A model generated the notes under the pieces. The model ran no database searches and was not told where the DNA came from. It was given only the letters and a program-made list of their open reading frames with translations. From Utricularia gibba (lineage: Eukaryota; Streptophyta; Magnoliopsida; Lamiales; Lentibulariaceae), in contig NEEC01000017.1 in the NCBI GenBank assembly GCA_002189035.1, positions 1,302,001 through 1,366,000 of the forward strand: a stretch of DNA of 64,000 nt, written 5' to 3'. Below are positions 1 through 10,644 of this stretch, piece by piece. Both the position numbers and the translations under genes were made by a program. How positions within the stretch are numbered: position 1 is the stretch's first letter; every line of letters begins with the position of its first letter.

Positions 1-45
1 ATTCGACTCGTACAAGTTACTAATTTAGGCAACTCTAGAACGGCA

Positions 46-90
46 CACGTGGAGGTAGATCAGGCGCCCTCGCTAGAATGGCGCCACGTG
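46..90. promoter_or_regulatory. Pair of G-box/ABRE sites upstream of the LEA-like gene
   Basis: Two perfect CACGTG cores lie at 46-51 and 85-90, in the contexts ACACGTGG and GCCACGTGT. They are about 105-150 bp upstream of the LEA-like start codon at 197. ACGT-core elements of this kind bind bZIP (ABF/AREB) factors and are typical of ABA- and dehydration-induced LEA promoters. The pairing and the gene family agree with each other. Functional use is inference. Confidence 0.6.
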
Positions 91-196
91 TGTTTTTTCA
101 CTAACTATGGAAACCGTCAGCTTTTTTATTTATATATTTACTGCTCCACGGTACTCCCTCTTTCCCGGTAGATTGCTGTTCTGACTGTTTTCCGAT

Positions 197-1032
197 ATGG
201 CGGTGAAGACGGCGGCGTTGGTGTTCATGTTGTGCGTCTTTGTGGCGGCGCGTGGGGAGGAAGAGGCGCCGGCCACTTCCGATGACGATAGAAATTCCGC
301 CAGTTCTTGGCGGGTTGGGCCACAAACACTTTCTCTAGGTACATAATTTTTTACTCCTCTTTTTAGTTTTTGTAATTTTGAATTAAATTAATTTATTTTA
401 GAGGAATCAACATGGGCTCGGAGGAAGCCCAGAGAGCGGCTGAGAAAACCCAGGAAGCTGCTGGAGAAGCCACCGACACCGTGAATTCAGCTACATTTGG
501 TGCATTTCTTGCTTCGTTTCATTGTATGTGATTCTGGAAGTTTGATCATTTTTTCTTTCTTCCTCTTTTTTTTCATCTCTCAGAGACGTCGAAGCAGGCC
601 TCTGAAAAAGCGAGCGACTTCGCCCAAAGCACATGGCAGAAAATGAAGCCTGAAGACCAGGACACAGGCAAACAAAACTAAATTTGTTGTGTGGTTTGCT
701 CTGAAATGGGCGCTGCACTCATTCACTAATCATGCTCTGAAACGAATAGTGGGTTGTGCTCTGTTATTGATGATGCATCTTCTGCTGCAGAAGGAACAGG
801 CCAGGGGATCAAAGATGGTGGCTCAGAGGCGTATGAAAAGGGCAAAGAAAAGATAAAAATGGCGACGGAGAAAGCTTCTGATTTGTACGAGGACGCAAAA
901 GAGAAGGTTGGGGAGACGTATGAATCCATGTCTGCAGAAGCGAGGCAAAAATATGAAGCAGCCAAAGAGAGAGCTTCACAGGCAGCAGGAGATATAGGGG
1001 CCCAAATGAGGAGGGGAAGTGCAGAATTGTGA
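197..1032 (+). CDS. LEA-like protein with N-terminal hydrophobic signal
   Basis: Four exons fit one frame: 197-338, 404-480, 586-667 and 791-1032, giving 180 aa. The first 20 or so residues (MAVKTAALVFMLCVFVAARG) are hydrophobic and look like a secretory signal. The rest is Ala/Glu/Lys-rich, with repeated stretches such as KASDLYEDAKEKVGETYES and AEARQKYEAAKERASQAAGD. This is the 11-mer-like amphipathic helix composition of group 3 LEA proteins, which protect proteins and membranes during drying. Intron 3 starts with GC (668-669), not GT. That splice is the only one that joins the two LEA-frame exons (phase 1: G + AA = Glu). The promoter carries two ABRE/G-box cores. The family call is firm; the exact subcellular site (ER, secreted or vacuole) is inferred from the leader only. 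Confidence 0.8.
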
Positions 1033-1211
1033 GAAGTCTCTGTCTTTTGTTCATCAATAAGGTTTTGAACCACTGGAAATCAAACATCTTAGTAACATAT
1101 ATCAGATTTTGGAGTATGCATAGAAAATGATTCTCCATGGAAATCAAGTACGTTGCTTTTCAATGTACACCGTCATACCAAAAAAACAGTAAGAAGCTGA
1201 GAAATTGAAGC

Positions 1212-1595
1212 TCATCCAAAGCACTGTTCGCTGGGAAGAGGACCGGGAAGGGAACCCTGATCGAGAAACTGCAATCCAAACACCACAATTATTCCCAACA
1301 GACACAGATACGAGAGACCCTCAACGGCTCCCAGTAATCCAAATGGCCCGTTCGGAAGACCCGAACCCGTTTTGCTCTTCGTGTACAGAGACCACGCCAC
1401 GATTGCGCCAACCGTCAGAAAACTCACTCCCTCCAGCGCGCCGATTGATCCTCCAGGACCCGGAGGGAGCCCGCATCTGGTGGTCTTAAGTGTGTACAGA
1501 GACCAAACCACCACCGGGTTCGCGATTAGACCTCCTATAATGGCTGCGCTCTCCACGACGGTGGGGCTGCCGCTGCTCCCTTCGCCACGGGCCAT
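1212..1595 (-). CDS. DUF1118 / RIQ-like thylakoid membrane protein
   Basis: The 127-aa core from the first in-frame Met (1595) has the pattern of the DUF1118 family, which includes Arabidopsis RIQ1 and RIQ2. Those are grana thylakoid proteins that affect light-harvesting complex organisation. Seen directly are the paired motifs VVWSLYTLKTTRCGLPPGPGG and AWSLYTKSKTGSGLPNGPFG, each next to a hydrophobic segment, and a C-terminal third hydrophobic segment ending PGPLPSEQCFG. The reading frame continues upstream of 1595 without a Met. It gives a basic, Ser/Arg-rich stretch ending IPRCRILKIHAMA, which looks like a plastid transit peptide. The only suitable ATG (1708-1710) is one base out of frame with it. 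The real start is therefore uncertain: either 1595, or 1710 with a one-base error near the G5 run at 1690-1694, or an upstream exon. Confidence 0.8.
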   Translation of the reverse strand: MARGEGSSGSPTVVESAAIIGGLIANPVVVWSLYTLKTTRCGLPPGPGGSIGALEGVSFLTVGAIVAWSLYTKSKTGSGLPNGPFGLLGAVEGLSYLCLLGIIVVFGLQFLDQGSLPGPLPSEQCFG

Positions 1596-2606
1596 GGCGT
1601 GAATTTTGAGGATACGGCAACGGGGAATGGATTCCGGCCGGTGCAGAAGGCGGCATAGCGACGGCAGCTTGCGATTGCGGGAATTGAAAGGGGGTTGATA
1701 GCAGCAACATTTTTTTTTCTGGATGGAGCTTGTGGCTGCGAACTGGCTGCCTTAGCTTCAGATGCGAGAGCAATGGCTACAAAAATATTAGCTTTTTATT
1801 CTTTATTTCTTTTATTGTACAGAATTACACATCGCATACATCACCCCTAATCAGATCCGTTGCCAAGATCCGAATCATCCACCTCTCACGAACTATTTAG
1901 CTACTGTATTTTGCAAACTCAGGTACAGAGTCCTCGTTCAGATCTGTCCAAGCTACATTTTTTCAACGAAAACTTTAAAAAACGGAATCTGGGTAGCAAT
2001 TTGAAGTGCTAGTTGCAGCCAGGAATGGTGAGGCAGGAGGCAACTCCACTATACGGTGTACAGGCCACGTTGCCCACCGACTCATCACGTGAACGGACGC
2101 AAATTCCTGGCTCATTTCTCGCTTATGTTCCGCTTTAATCGCGAATCGTCAATGCGTTTTGCCTTTAGTTTTAGTTTGTCATCCTCAACACGCTCCCCTG
2201 TTGGTGTCGGTCTGAAATTTCTCTCTTTTATCTCAAATCTCCAAATGGGGTTTCGTTGTTTTTCCTTTCCCTTTGATGGATGCCTCCTGTTGATAGATCC
2301 ATGTTCTTGCATTCTTGCCTAAGGATCATTTTCTGTTTGATTTGCGAATTGGGTAGGAAGTAGTTTGGTTCATCGTTTTGAATCAGTTTCGCAATTGCAC
2401 AGGGTTTTCCATCTAATTCAACTCCAAAAACAATCTGAACTTTTGCTGCGTTACATACGTTTTTGAAGGAAAATTCCATCTTTACAAGGGAAATGGGAAC
2501 ATGGGGTCAATTCTCTCGAGCTTGCAGTTTTCTTGTACAGTACAGTTTCTCATAGATGCAACATTTCTCTTTGCCGTAGGCTGTAAGAAGCTAGCTTTGC
2601 CACAAA
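1596..2606. other. Divergent intergenic region with a G-box
   Basis: This is the shared upstream region of the DUF1118-like gene (minus strand) and the E2 gene (plus strand). It holds the probable transit-peptide sequence up to about 1750, and a CACGTG core at 2086-2091. The stretch from about 2100 to 2600 is T-rich with pyrimidine tracts and probably includes the E2 gene's 5' UTR and possibly a leader intron. No other coding region is supported. Confidence 0.5.
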
Positions 2607-3520
2607 ATGTCCTCCCCTAGCAAGAGGCGCGATATGGACATCATGAAACTGTGAGTATTGCTTTCCCATGGTTTTTCTTCGCTGACGCGATATGGATATC
2701 ATCTACATGACTGCAGAATGATGAGTGATTATAATGTTGAATCGGTTGATGATCGCGCAAATGAGTTCAACATAGAATTTCATGGACCCAAAGAGAGTAA
2801 TCTACCAACCTTGTCATTGTGCAAAGATGACAATTTTGTTTACCTACTGTTGCTGTCTCTTTCACTTGTTGATCACTTTCTTCTCTGCGCTGCATCTGAT
2901 TTAGGTCTGTATGAAGGTGGAGTATGGAAGGTTCGAGTTGAACTTCCTGATGCATATCCTTACAAGTCTCCTTCTATCGTGTTCGTGAACAAAATTTTCC
3001 ACCCCAATGTCGATGAACTGTAAGCTCTGCAAGTCTTTCTGTTTCTGTGTGCATCTGAGTAGCTAGCGCCTTCCTTGTCTTGATAGGTCTGGATCTGTCT
3101 GCTTGGATGTGATAAATCAGTCTTGGAGTCCGATGTTCGGTACGCACAAAGTTTGCTCGAATTCTTCTTGTCGAATCCAGGGCATATTGGTGTCTTCTTC
3201 TAATGCAGATCTGATAAACGTGTTCGAGGTGTTCCTCCCTCAACTACTGCTTTATCCAAACGCAGCAGATCCCCTGAATGGAGATGCTGCCTCCCTCATG
3301 ATCAAAGACAGGACCCAATACGAACAGAAGGTGAAGGGTATGTTCTCTACCTTGATCCTTTCTTTTATCATGGGAGCTGAGATGGTTTCGGTGATCAGAA
3401 TACTGCGAACGCTACGCGAAGCAGACTGTGGGTAACGCCGGATCGGAGGAGAGTAGCGATGAGGCAAGTGATGACGAAGAATTCAGCGACGAGGATGTTC
3501 TGGGTCATGCCGATCTGTGA
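2607..3520 (+). CDS. Ubiquitin-conjugating enzyme E2, UBC4/5/6 (UBE2H) type
   Basis: Six exons (2607-2650, 2717-2796, 2905-3019, 3087-3139, 3209-3337, 3399-3520) join in phase into 180 aa, close to the 180-190 aa of Arabidopsis UBC4/UBC5. The UBC fold is readable: [20 protein letters not shown], then [15 protein letters not shown] with the catalytic Cys, then [20 protein letters not shown]. The C-terminal tail after the fold is acidic ([17 protein letters not shown]). This is a hallmark of the UBE2H class, which takes ubiquitin from E1 and passes it to substrates or E3 ligases in cytosol and nucleus. All introns are GT-AG. It is downstream of, and divergent from, the DUF1118-like gene. Confidence 0.95.
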
Positions 3521-3671
3521 TTTCCCGTTTCCTCAACTCCTTGATGATGCTGTGAAACTAGAACCAGAAACCGGGTGTTTTTTTTTTTTTTTTACCAGAA
3601 AAGATGAAAAGAATTAAGTTTTTGCATTCAAACAAACGTAAATGCAGACAAAAGAGACACTGACCGATCCC

Positions 3672-4136
3672 TCAGTGCGGAGTGCTCTGCAGATTCTTGG
3701 ATCGCCCCCACGGAATCGCCGCGTATCGCGCCGAGAAGTCCCTGAAAACCACATCGCTATCGTCCTCGGCCTCCTGTCCCCGTCCGTCGTCGAAATTGAG
3801 GGCGTAGCTCAAAGGATCGTACTGAAATCTCGTCGGCTTCACTCTTCCGGAAGTCTTGTTAAGCCGCCGAATGAACGTCTTCCACTTAGGCCCAGCGAGG
3901 AGCTCCGACCATTCCCTCACCTTCTTCAACGCATCCACAGAATTCATCGAAAAACTCCGATGGACGTGTTCCGGCACAGAAATCCGCTCCCAACCTTCCG
4001 ATTTTCTGGATCCAAAACAGGGGAATTGGAGGCAGCGGGAGCCCCATCCAGAGCTATCAAAGACACCTGAATTCGATTCATCAACGGGCTCATTCGCGTC
4101 GCTTCTTGAGGGTAAACCGGCGGCGAGTTGCGCCAT
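3672..4136 (-). CDS. Uncharacterised plant-specific protein with FQYDPLSYALNFDDG motif
   Basis: A single uninterrupted 154-aa ORF starts with MAQLAAGLPSRSD. It has a Ser/Gly-rich N-terminal half containing a Cys-rich patch (CLQFPCFGSRK). A basic central stretch, WKTFIRRLNKTSGR, leads into FQYDPLSYALNFDDG. Small plant proteins of unknown function, often listed as stress-induced, share the pattern of a Trp/basic segment followed by F-x-YD-x-x-SYALNFD. That similarity is from memory of the motif only. There is no signal peptide or membrane segment. It converges with the E2 gene, with 151 bp between the stop codons. No function is proposed. Confidence 0.75.
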   Translation of the reverse strand: MAQLAAGLPSRSDANEPVDESNSGVFDSSGWGSRCLQFPCFGSRKSEGWERISVPEHVHRSFSMNSVDALKKVREWSELLAGPKWKTFIRRLNKTSGRVKPTRFQYDPLSYALNFDDGRGQEAEDDSDVVFRDFSARYAAIPWGRSKNLQSTPH

Positions 4137-6443
4137 TAAACCGAACTCAAAAGAAACCCTAGCAGAAAACTCCCATATTCAAAAGCTTTCTTCCCTCTTA
4201 CTTCGAGTTTCCTGCTGATTTCCCTGATCTAAACCGGCGAGTGGGAAAACGGTAACTCGGGAAGGGCTACGGGGAAACGCCGGTTTCAAGAAGCGCCATC
4301 TTTACTACGCTCTTTAAAGAAGTAGCCAGATGGCAACCGGCAGATGACCGGAATACACCTGGGTATAGAATTCCAGGTCAGTGAGGTACAACGGTCGAGC
4401 TACGGCCTAGGTTTTTAAACACTCCATCGGTGGGTTAGGTTTTAGGGCTTTCAACAATAAAAATGATACATTTAATGAAATTCATTATTTATTAATAAAA
4501 TATATGAAAAAAATAAATTATACAAAGAAATAATGAGGTTAAAACATTAAACTTGAGACTTAAACAGTATTTTGAAAATTTTTTGAATCATATATTTACT
4601 TTTTAAAAATAAAAATAATTTTGTTCTAAAATATTAATAATTATAAAAGTAATTTTATCAAAAATATTTTTAAAATTATATTATAAAAATTACTTTTAAA
4701 AAATAATAAATATATTACTTTTACTTTTCTAAAATAATTTTTAAAAAGTAAAAATAAATTCCAAAAATTTTCCAAAACAATATTTTAGATGATATTCTAC
4801 ACGACTTTTTTGAATTACTTCTCCTTATACAATCATAATAATACGAATATAATCAGAACAATAAATAATTATCTTTTTTCTTTTGTTTTTAAATTTTTCT
4901 TTCTTCTTATTCATCCATTCCCTATCATTTAAAATGGGATAGACACCAAGTTTTATCATCCTAAAAATATTATATGAATTTACCTTTAATATGTTAGATT
5001 TTGTTTTTTGAAACTTTTTGATAATAAACTACCTTTTTATAACCTCTTAAAAACAATAAATATCTATATTTTTTTTCAACCAAAAATCGTTTATGTTTTT
5101 CGTCTGATCTACCAAAATCGCTGATTTGTTGAGAAAATATTTAATTTAATCTTCTTTCATATAATAAAAATAGAATTTAGAAAAATACCCATTTTTAGAT
5201 GCCCACATTGAAACTTGTTCGATATTTTGGGCCTCGCCAAGCCACGAGCCGCCCGTTCAGCCCAACGTAGTGGCCCATATTGCAATGTCCACTTTGCTTA
5301 CCGCGTATTCATATGATATTTTAATTTACTCAATATTAAATGTAGGTGGAATTAATTTAGATAAAAAATAAATAATTTCAAAAATACGAATGTGTTTTAT
5401 AAATATTATTATTTAATTAAGAATCATTTCTCACGTGCATGATATAAAGTTTATGATGAAATTCACATATGATATTATCAAAATTCTATATTAAATAATT
5501 ATAAACACACATTAGATTAATATTGAAATTTATCATCAAATGATTAAATAAACTCATTTTAAATAAAATAATTACTTAAATGTACAATCCATATTATTAA
5601 ATATCAGTCCTTAACAAATATGTGACTAAGCTCTAAAATATTATATTAACTAATGAAATATGCAATAAAAATTCTGAAATATTGTTAAGACTGGTCTAGT
5701 GGTGGCAGGTTGTGCAAGAGAAGGGGTTGAAGGCCAATAAGCAATACACGTTTCGTGTGTGCTCCAAGGCGCTAAGGATTAGACACCTACCAGAACAGAC
5801 ATTAACATATACCTAAACCTCTGCTCCCCTCCTCACTGTGCACTACCTTGTGATCATCTTGGCCACATGACACTAGCCGAGCATTCATTTGGAACAACAT
5901 GCAGTTCAGATCCTCCCACCCTCCTCTTAATGCCATCCTTGATTCGCATCCATTCAAACTCGTTGTTCTGTAAAGTATGCGTGGGTGGAGCTAAATCAGA
6001 GAAAGTTAAAAGTTAAATAATCAAGTATATAAAAAAATATATATTAATAATGATTGGTTCTATTTGATATTTTATAATGTAATTCATGTTTATTATGTAT
6101 TTGGATTTTAAGTAATCATTTGATTCATTGGATACTTAAGTTTAATATTAGGTGAACAAGGAAGCATGCTGGCTAGATGTTCCGTTTTTTAATCTTTCTC
6201 ACCCAAGTGCATGAAAATGGTGAAATTTTTTTCGTGTAGTTGAGTTTTTGGTGCAATGAGCGGTATGCATTGTAAAAGTGCTGGTTTAAGAGAGTAATCA
6301 TTTGCATCTTGTGTTCACCAATCATGGCGTATGGTTGAGATATTTCATGGAACTGGTTAGAATACCCACCCCAATAATTTGATATTTCTGCAGTCGCACA
6401 CACAAGCCACACACACGTAAAGCAGCGTCGATCAATACTCGTT
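4137..6443. other. AT-rich intergenic region
   Basis: About 2.3 kb lies between the small unknown gene and the mini zinc finger gene. It is strongly AT-rich with no credible ORF. It contains the 215-bp inverted-repeat element described separately (4568-4782). A GC-richer patch around 5220-5280 carries a TGGCCCA motif, and another patch of mixed composition lies at 5690-5960. I see no gene in either. Confidence 0.6.
4568..4782. repeat. MITE-like foldback element, copy 1
   Basis: An AT-rich element of about 215 bp has imperfect terminal inverted repeats: left end TATTTTGAAAATTTTTTGAA, right end reverse-complementing to TGTTTTGGAAAATTTTTGGA. The interior also folds back on itself. A diverged copy lies at 22127-22352 with the same order of internal motifs (AAAATAATTTTGTTCTA, AAAGTAATTTTAT, AAAAATATTTTT). 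It has no coding capacity, so a non-autonomous transposon origin is the natural reading. No clear target-site duplication was found. Confidence 0.65.
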
Positions 6444-6710
6444 TCAGTTGTGTACTACCTCCATGACGGTTTCCCGACGATGAAAGCTCCGGTGGCAGCC
6501 GCAGGCGGCGCAAATGAGGGCCCCACGGGTGCCGTCCTCGCCGGAGGCCATGAACTCCCGGCAGCCGTCCACTGCGTAGCCGCCCTCATTCGCAACCTGG
6601 TTCTTCTGGCACTCCGCGTACCTCACCGTCCGCACGGTGGAGGCGGAGCCGGTAGAGTTGGTCGGAAATTGGTCGTCGGATTTCAAGCAGACCACGTGGC
6701 GTTTCTTCAT
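6444..6710 (-). CDS. MIF: Mini zinc finger (MIF) protein
   Basis: An 88-aa ORF starts MKKRHVV, matching the usual MIF start. A Met 39 codons upstream (6827) is also in frame but adds a segment not typical of MIFs. The ZF-HD zinc-binding domain is clear: [33 protein letters not shown] and [19 protein letters not shown] proteins are homeodomain-less relatives of ZF-HD factors. They heterodimerise with them and block them in hormone and floral development. One oddity: the normally invariant KNH reads KNQ (codon CAG), which removes a His at a conserved metal-binding position. The Ala after it is Val. The remaining Cys and His residues are present. Confidence 0.9.
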   Translation of the reverse strand: MKKRHVVCLKSDDQFPTNSTGSASTVRTVRYAECQKNQVANEGGYAVDGCREFMASGEDGTRGALICAACGCHRSFHRRETVMEVVHN

Positions 6711-7966
6711 TCGGACGGGGGAGTGAGATGCTCCCTGTCTCCTCAAGATTGTTATCTCCACCAAATCGGACTGGTTTTCTTCTTCGTCTATGTGCAGCGG
6801 GGGAACCCTAACCCTAGATAGCTCCATTTATACAGCGAGACAGAAGATTCCTTTCAAACGTGAACCACTAAACATATTTGTTTGGCAGATATTTTTTAAT
6901 TATTCCGTTAATCACCATATTATAACACTTTTGTTCCTGTACGGAAATACCGAAAATCAATAAACAAAAAAACGAGCCATTCCTCCCGTTGCCTATTCAT
7001 GATACATCTGGTTTCATGGACTAGTCAATTCTAAATATTAAATAAGTTATAGTATACTTGTTGAAACTAAGTATCGAAGTAATTCAAATATATAAAAAAT
7101 ATAGATCACATTAGAAAAAATTATATTCAACTAATATTTAATTATTTTTTCTAATAATACTTTGTATTTTCACTTAGCTAGTATTATATTAATATCAACT
7201 AATTATCTTTATATTTCCACTAGAGTCATAAGTAACTCCCCTCACCCTATTTTAGTCTCAACTAATAATGAATTGATGGCGCCCAACTACCCTGCTTCCA
7301 AGCCTCACTTAGCGAGGGCCCACTCACTAGATTATTGGAAGACCCCTGGCCCCACACCACGTTCACTTCATTTCACCCCTCAGGACCGACGGACGACGCC
7401 GTTTCCTACAGGAGGCGACGGGGTGTTATTAAATAAAAATATAGATTATATTACATACTGTATTTCACGAATGCTTTAATTCAACTGCAAATTTGTCGTC
7501 AAAATTATTTTATTTTGCTTTTCAATCTGAAAAGGTCGACGACAATGGAATGTTTGTCGGTACTAGTAAAATTGAATTGAAAAAAAAATAAGATTATAAA
7601 TTGAGCATCAATTATGTCATTAATATAAATAATAGCAACTGTTTTTTTTATTTTTAAATAATAGAAATCAATTATAAATGGTTTTGCGTAGCTGAGGGGT
7701 CAATGAGATGGGGCCCATGCTTCACCATTTAAAATAATGATATAATAACCAAAAATACGTAAGCCATGCCATGCATGCGGTGTTGGGTTGTGGGGGAGGC
7801 CCATGTGAAGTCATGGGCCCAATCCTCTCCCTGCTGCAGGCCCAGCAGCTGGTGGATGGGTCCTTTTGTCCCCAGTAGGAAGGACATGAGATGGGGGTAG
7901 GGGGCCAGGGGCTCCAATGATGCGGCTCTGCTTGGCCCAGCAGCTGCTTCCATTCAAAGCATTTAT

Positions 7967-7987
7967 GGGTCCGGGTCCGGGTCCGGG
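7967..7987 (+). repeat. (GGGTCC)n microsatellite, G-quadruplex-type
   Basis: Four GGG runs are separated by TCC spacers within 21 bp. The motif fits the simple G3-N1-7 quadruplex pattern on the plus strand. No neighbouring gene is close enough to assign a role. Confidence 0.55.
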
Positions 7988-8355
7988 TTTTGTCCATGTA
8001 ATTTGGTCCACTCCCGAGTTTACATCAACCATTTGGTCCAATCGTACCGCATCACTTCAAATCACATTACGCCCATCATAATCACCCTGTACTGTGTGGT
8101 TCCACAAGCCCAACCACCTGATTTTTATGACCTCCATTAACCCACAAACGAGTAACCAACCCCTGTTTTTTTTTAATCCCATATATATGGAGTTACTTAA
8201 AATTACTTCCCTATTTAACTTTACTTAAAACCAATAATTCTATTTTTAATTTCAATAACTAAACACTACTTAAAATTTAATACCAATATATCAAATTTAT
8301 TTAAATCTAAATAAATTAAACTCATTTTATCTCATTGCTCTCAATTAATACACTT

Positions 8356-8607
8356 AGATTATATTTGATAATATAGTATAAAATCACATAAATTATTGTT
8401 TTATTAACTAATATATATCTATATACAAACTGATTATATCATTCATATACTTATTTTTTAAGTATGTCAATAATATACATAAAATAAAAGAAATTCATAT
8501 ATTAATATTTCTATTTTTGAATATTAAACGTTATATAAAGTTGAGTATATATATATATATACTCAATTACAGTATACTTAAATATACTAATATTCTAATT
8601 TCAAACA
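8356..8607. repeat. Dispersed AT-rich repeat family 2, copy A
   Basis: This shares a long run of ordered similarity with 17093-17400. Shared blocks include ATATTTGATA near the left end, CATACTTATTTTTTAA in the middle, and ATACTTAAATATA followed by TAATAT at the right end. It is about 250 bp with no ORF. It contains the palindrome TTGAGTATAT...ATATACTCAA. It is probably a MITE or other non-coding transposon relic. Confidence 0.55.
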
Positions 8608-9071
8608 ATTTCTAATTATATGGATGAGTGCCCCCATGGATGGTGTGACGGTTGAGACGTTATGAAACCGGCCATTTGAATATAAAGATGACCCGATCCA
8701 CGACAACGACTCCCCACAAATCAAATTCCCACATTGAAGACAAATGTATGCAGCAGAGTGTCAATGCCCGTGGATGCGGTCCTTTTTTTCTTTTTCTTTT
8801 TTTGTTTTTTTAAATATAATTAAAATTAAAATTCAATTCTAAATTTAATAGTAATAATAATAATAATAATAATATAATAATTGAGAGAGACAAGAAAAAA
8901 CAGCATTAAATATATCTCAAGGGTGCCGTGGTAGGGAGGTAGGAAGGGGAGAAGGGACTCCTCCCCTTTTATTTAATGTCTGCTACCTAATAGTAACTGC
9001 ATGCATTTAATTAATTAGCCAACAAGCGCCACATTTTCTTGTATAAGATGGATTAATTAGCATAATCCCCC

Positions 9072-9829
9072 TCAGATTAGGCTCCTAATGATTGCTGCCT
9101 CCGGGCTCTCTGCGTCGACGGTGGACAGCAGCTGCGACAGCCTCTCGCTCAGATCCTCCACCTCCTTGTGCAGGTCCCTGATGTAGTTGCACGTCTCCTG
9201 CAGCACCTTGTTCGCCGGAACCTGAACCCATTACACCCCACGTATCAGCAAGCAAGCACGCAAGCATGCATGTGTAAAAGCTGCTGCAACACAACTCGTT
9301 TCCTTTTTGTTTCTAGGAGAAAGGCACGGACTTGCTTATATTGCTCACTTTTTCAATGAAGAAATCATGCTACCACATTTATAGCTGAGTTTCCTTTATG
9401 GGTAGGAGGGACTAGTGGCTCTAAGAAAGTGGAATTAATCAGCATTGACTTGTGGGAAACAACCTCCACTCCCCAGAGACTCTATCCTCGAGATGTAACT
9501 TTTTTTTTACCTCAGACATAGCTGAGTGTCGGGGTAAAATGGATGGATGGAGTGTTTGGGGTGCATGGTGAATGTAGGGAATGCAATTTCACCTTCTGCA
9601 CGCGGCGCTAGAAGCTATTTGGTGTCTAAAAATTGAAGGGTTTTTTCCTGGTTGGGGATGCCTGATGACAGATGTGATAGGGTAGTTGGAAGAATACCTT
9701 GTTTGATCGACGGTTGCTGCGCATTTCGGGGAGGAGTTGATCCAGTTTGGAGACGAGGTCTCTGATCTGCTGATCAGTTATCCTGGTGGCGGCGCTGGTG
9801 GTGGGCTGCCTTGACCTCCGGCTGGACAT
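9072..9829 (-). CDS. PRE-type atypical (non-DNA-binding) HLH protein
   Basis: Two exons (9698-9829 and 9072-9221, minus strand) join at phase 0 into 93 aa. The PRE/KIDARI/ILI family is typically about 92 aa. Exon 1 gives MSSRRSRQ followed by [20 protein letters not shown]. Exon 2 gives [20 protein letters not shown] and ends [14 protein letters not shown]. Helix-loop-helix residues are present, but the basic DNA-contact residues are absent. Such proteins sequester inhibitory bHLHs (for example IBH1 and HFR1) and promote cell elongation in gibberellin, brassinosteroid and light signalling. The start Met is preceded in frame by a Ser/Pro-rich stretch encoded by a (GAA)n tract. The conserved family start is the one used here. 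Confidence 0.95.
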
Positions 9830-10112
9830 CGTCGGAGACAAGGAAGAAGGTGTTGCAGGTGGGGAGGATGGGGAAGAAGAAGAAGAAGAAGAAGGTGTAT
9901 ATATGCATCGTGGGGGAGGGGCATTTGGAGATATAAAACAAAACAAAATAAAAAAAAGGGTAATTTGGAGTGTTATAAAGGTGGATGGACCACAGAGAAA
10001 GAGATTAGAGGGGAGCGGGGGTAGGGCGCAACAACAAGGACAGTGATGTTGGATGTGAAGAAGACAAGCTAATTAGGAAAACCCAATGGTGTAGTGCAGC
10101 CATACTTCTAAC

Positions 10113-10644
10113 AACCCCTATGTCTTCCCACACTATAACCCTTAAAAACCTTTGATTCGAATTAGGGAGAGAATGTGATTGAATAGATAGATTTTGTTAA
10201 TCTCGTAGGATATTTTTTCCTTAAAATGGAAAAAAACGTAAAATCGTGAGAACCCTAAACATAGAATATCATGTAAAGTAATCGTGAATCAACCCCTATG
10301 TCTTCCCTCACTAGAATCGTTAATCAGTTCCCATTCAAACTAGGGAGAGTATGTGTTTGAATAGATAAATTTTTTTAATCTTGTATGAGATTTATTCATT
10401 AAAATGGAAAAAATATAAAATTGTGAAAAACTAAATGTAGAATATCATGTAAGGTAAATGTGGATCAACCCCTATGTCTTTCAACACTAGAACCATTAAC
10501 CAGCTCCGATTCGAACTAGGGAAATTATGTAATTTAATAGATAGATTTTCTTAATCTTGTATGAAATTTTTTTTCTTGAAATGAAAAAAATGTAAAATCG
10601 TGATAATCTAAAACGCACAATATCATGTATAGCAAGTGTAGATC
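10113..10644. repeat. Three-unit tandem repeat, about 177 bp per unit
   Basis: Units run 10113-10290 (178 bp), 10291-10466 (176 bp) and 10467-10644 (178 bp). Each begins AACCCCTATGTCTT. Each then shows, in the same order, an ACTAGGGA-like block, GAATAGATA or a close variant, TTAATCT, an AAAATGGAAAAAA-like block and AATATCATGTA. The units differ by scattered substitutions, so the duplication is old. There is no ORF across units. The unit length is close to the nucleosome-scale size common among plant satellites. Confidence 0.85.

Larger units (their letters stand above)
6711..9071. other. Intergenic region between MIF and PRE-like genes
   Basis: This 2.4 kb is mostly AT-rich. It contains a (GGGTCC)n tract at 7967-7987, one copy of a dispersed repeat (8356-8607) with a 26-bp AT palindrome at 8541-8566, and a (TAA)n microsatellite at about 8851-8873. 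A GC-rich patch at 7690-8060 contains overlapping short ORFs on the minus strand. They have no recognisable domain and low-complexity Gly/Pro content. I do not call a gene there. Confidence 0.5.

Noticed and set aside
7722-8041. Overlapping minus-strand ORFs of 74-91 aa
   Set aside because: They are low-complexity (GPGPGP from the GGGTCC repeat), with no domain and no splice partners.
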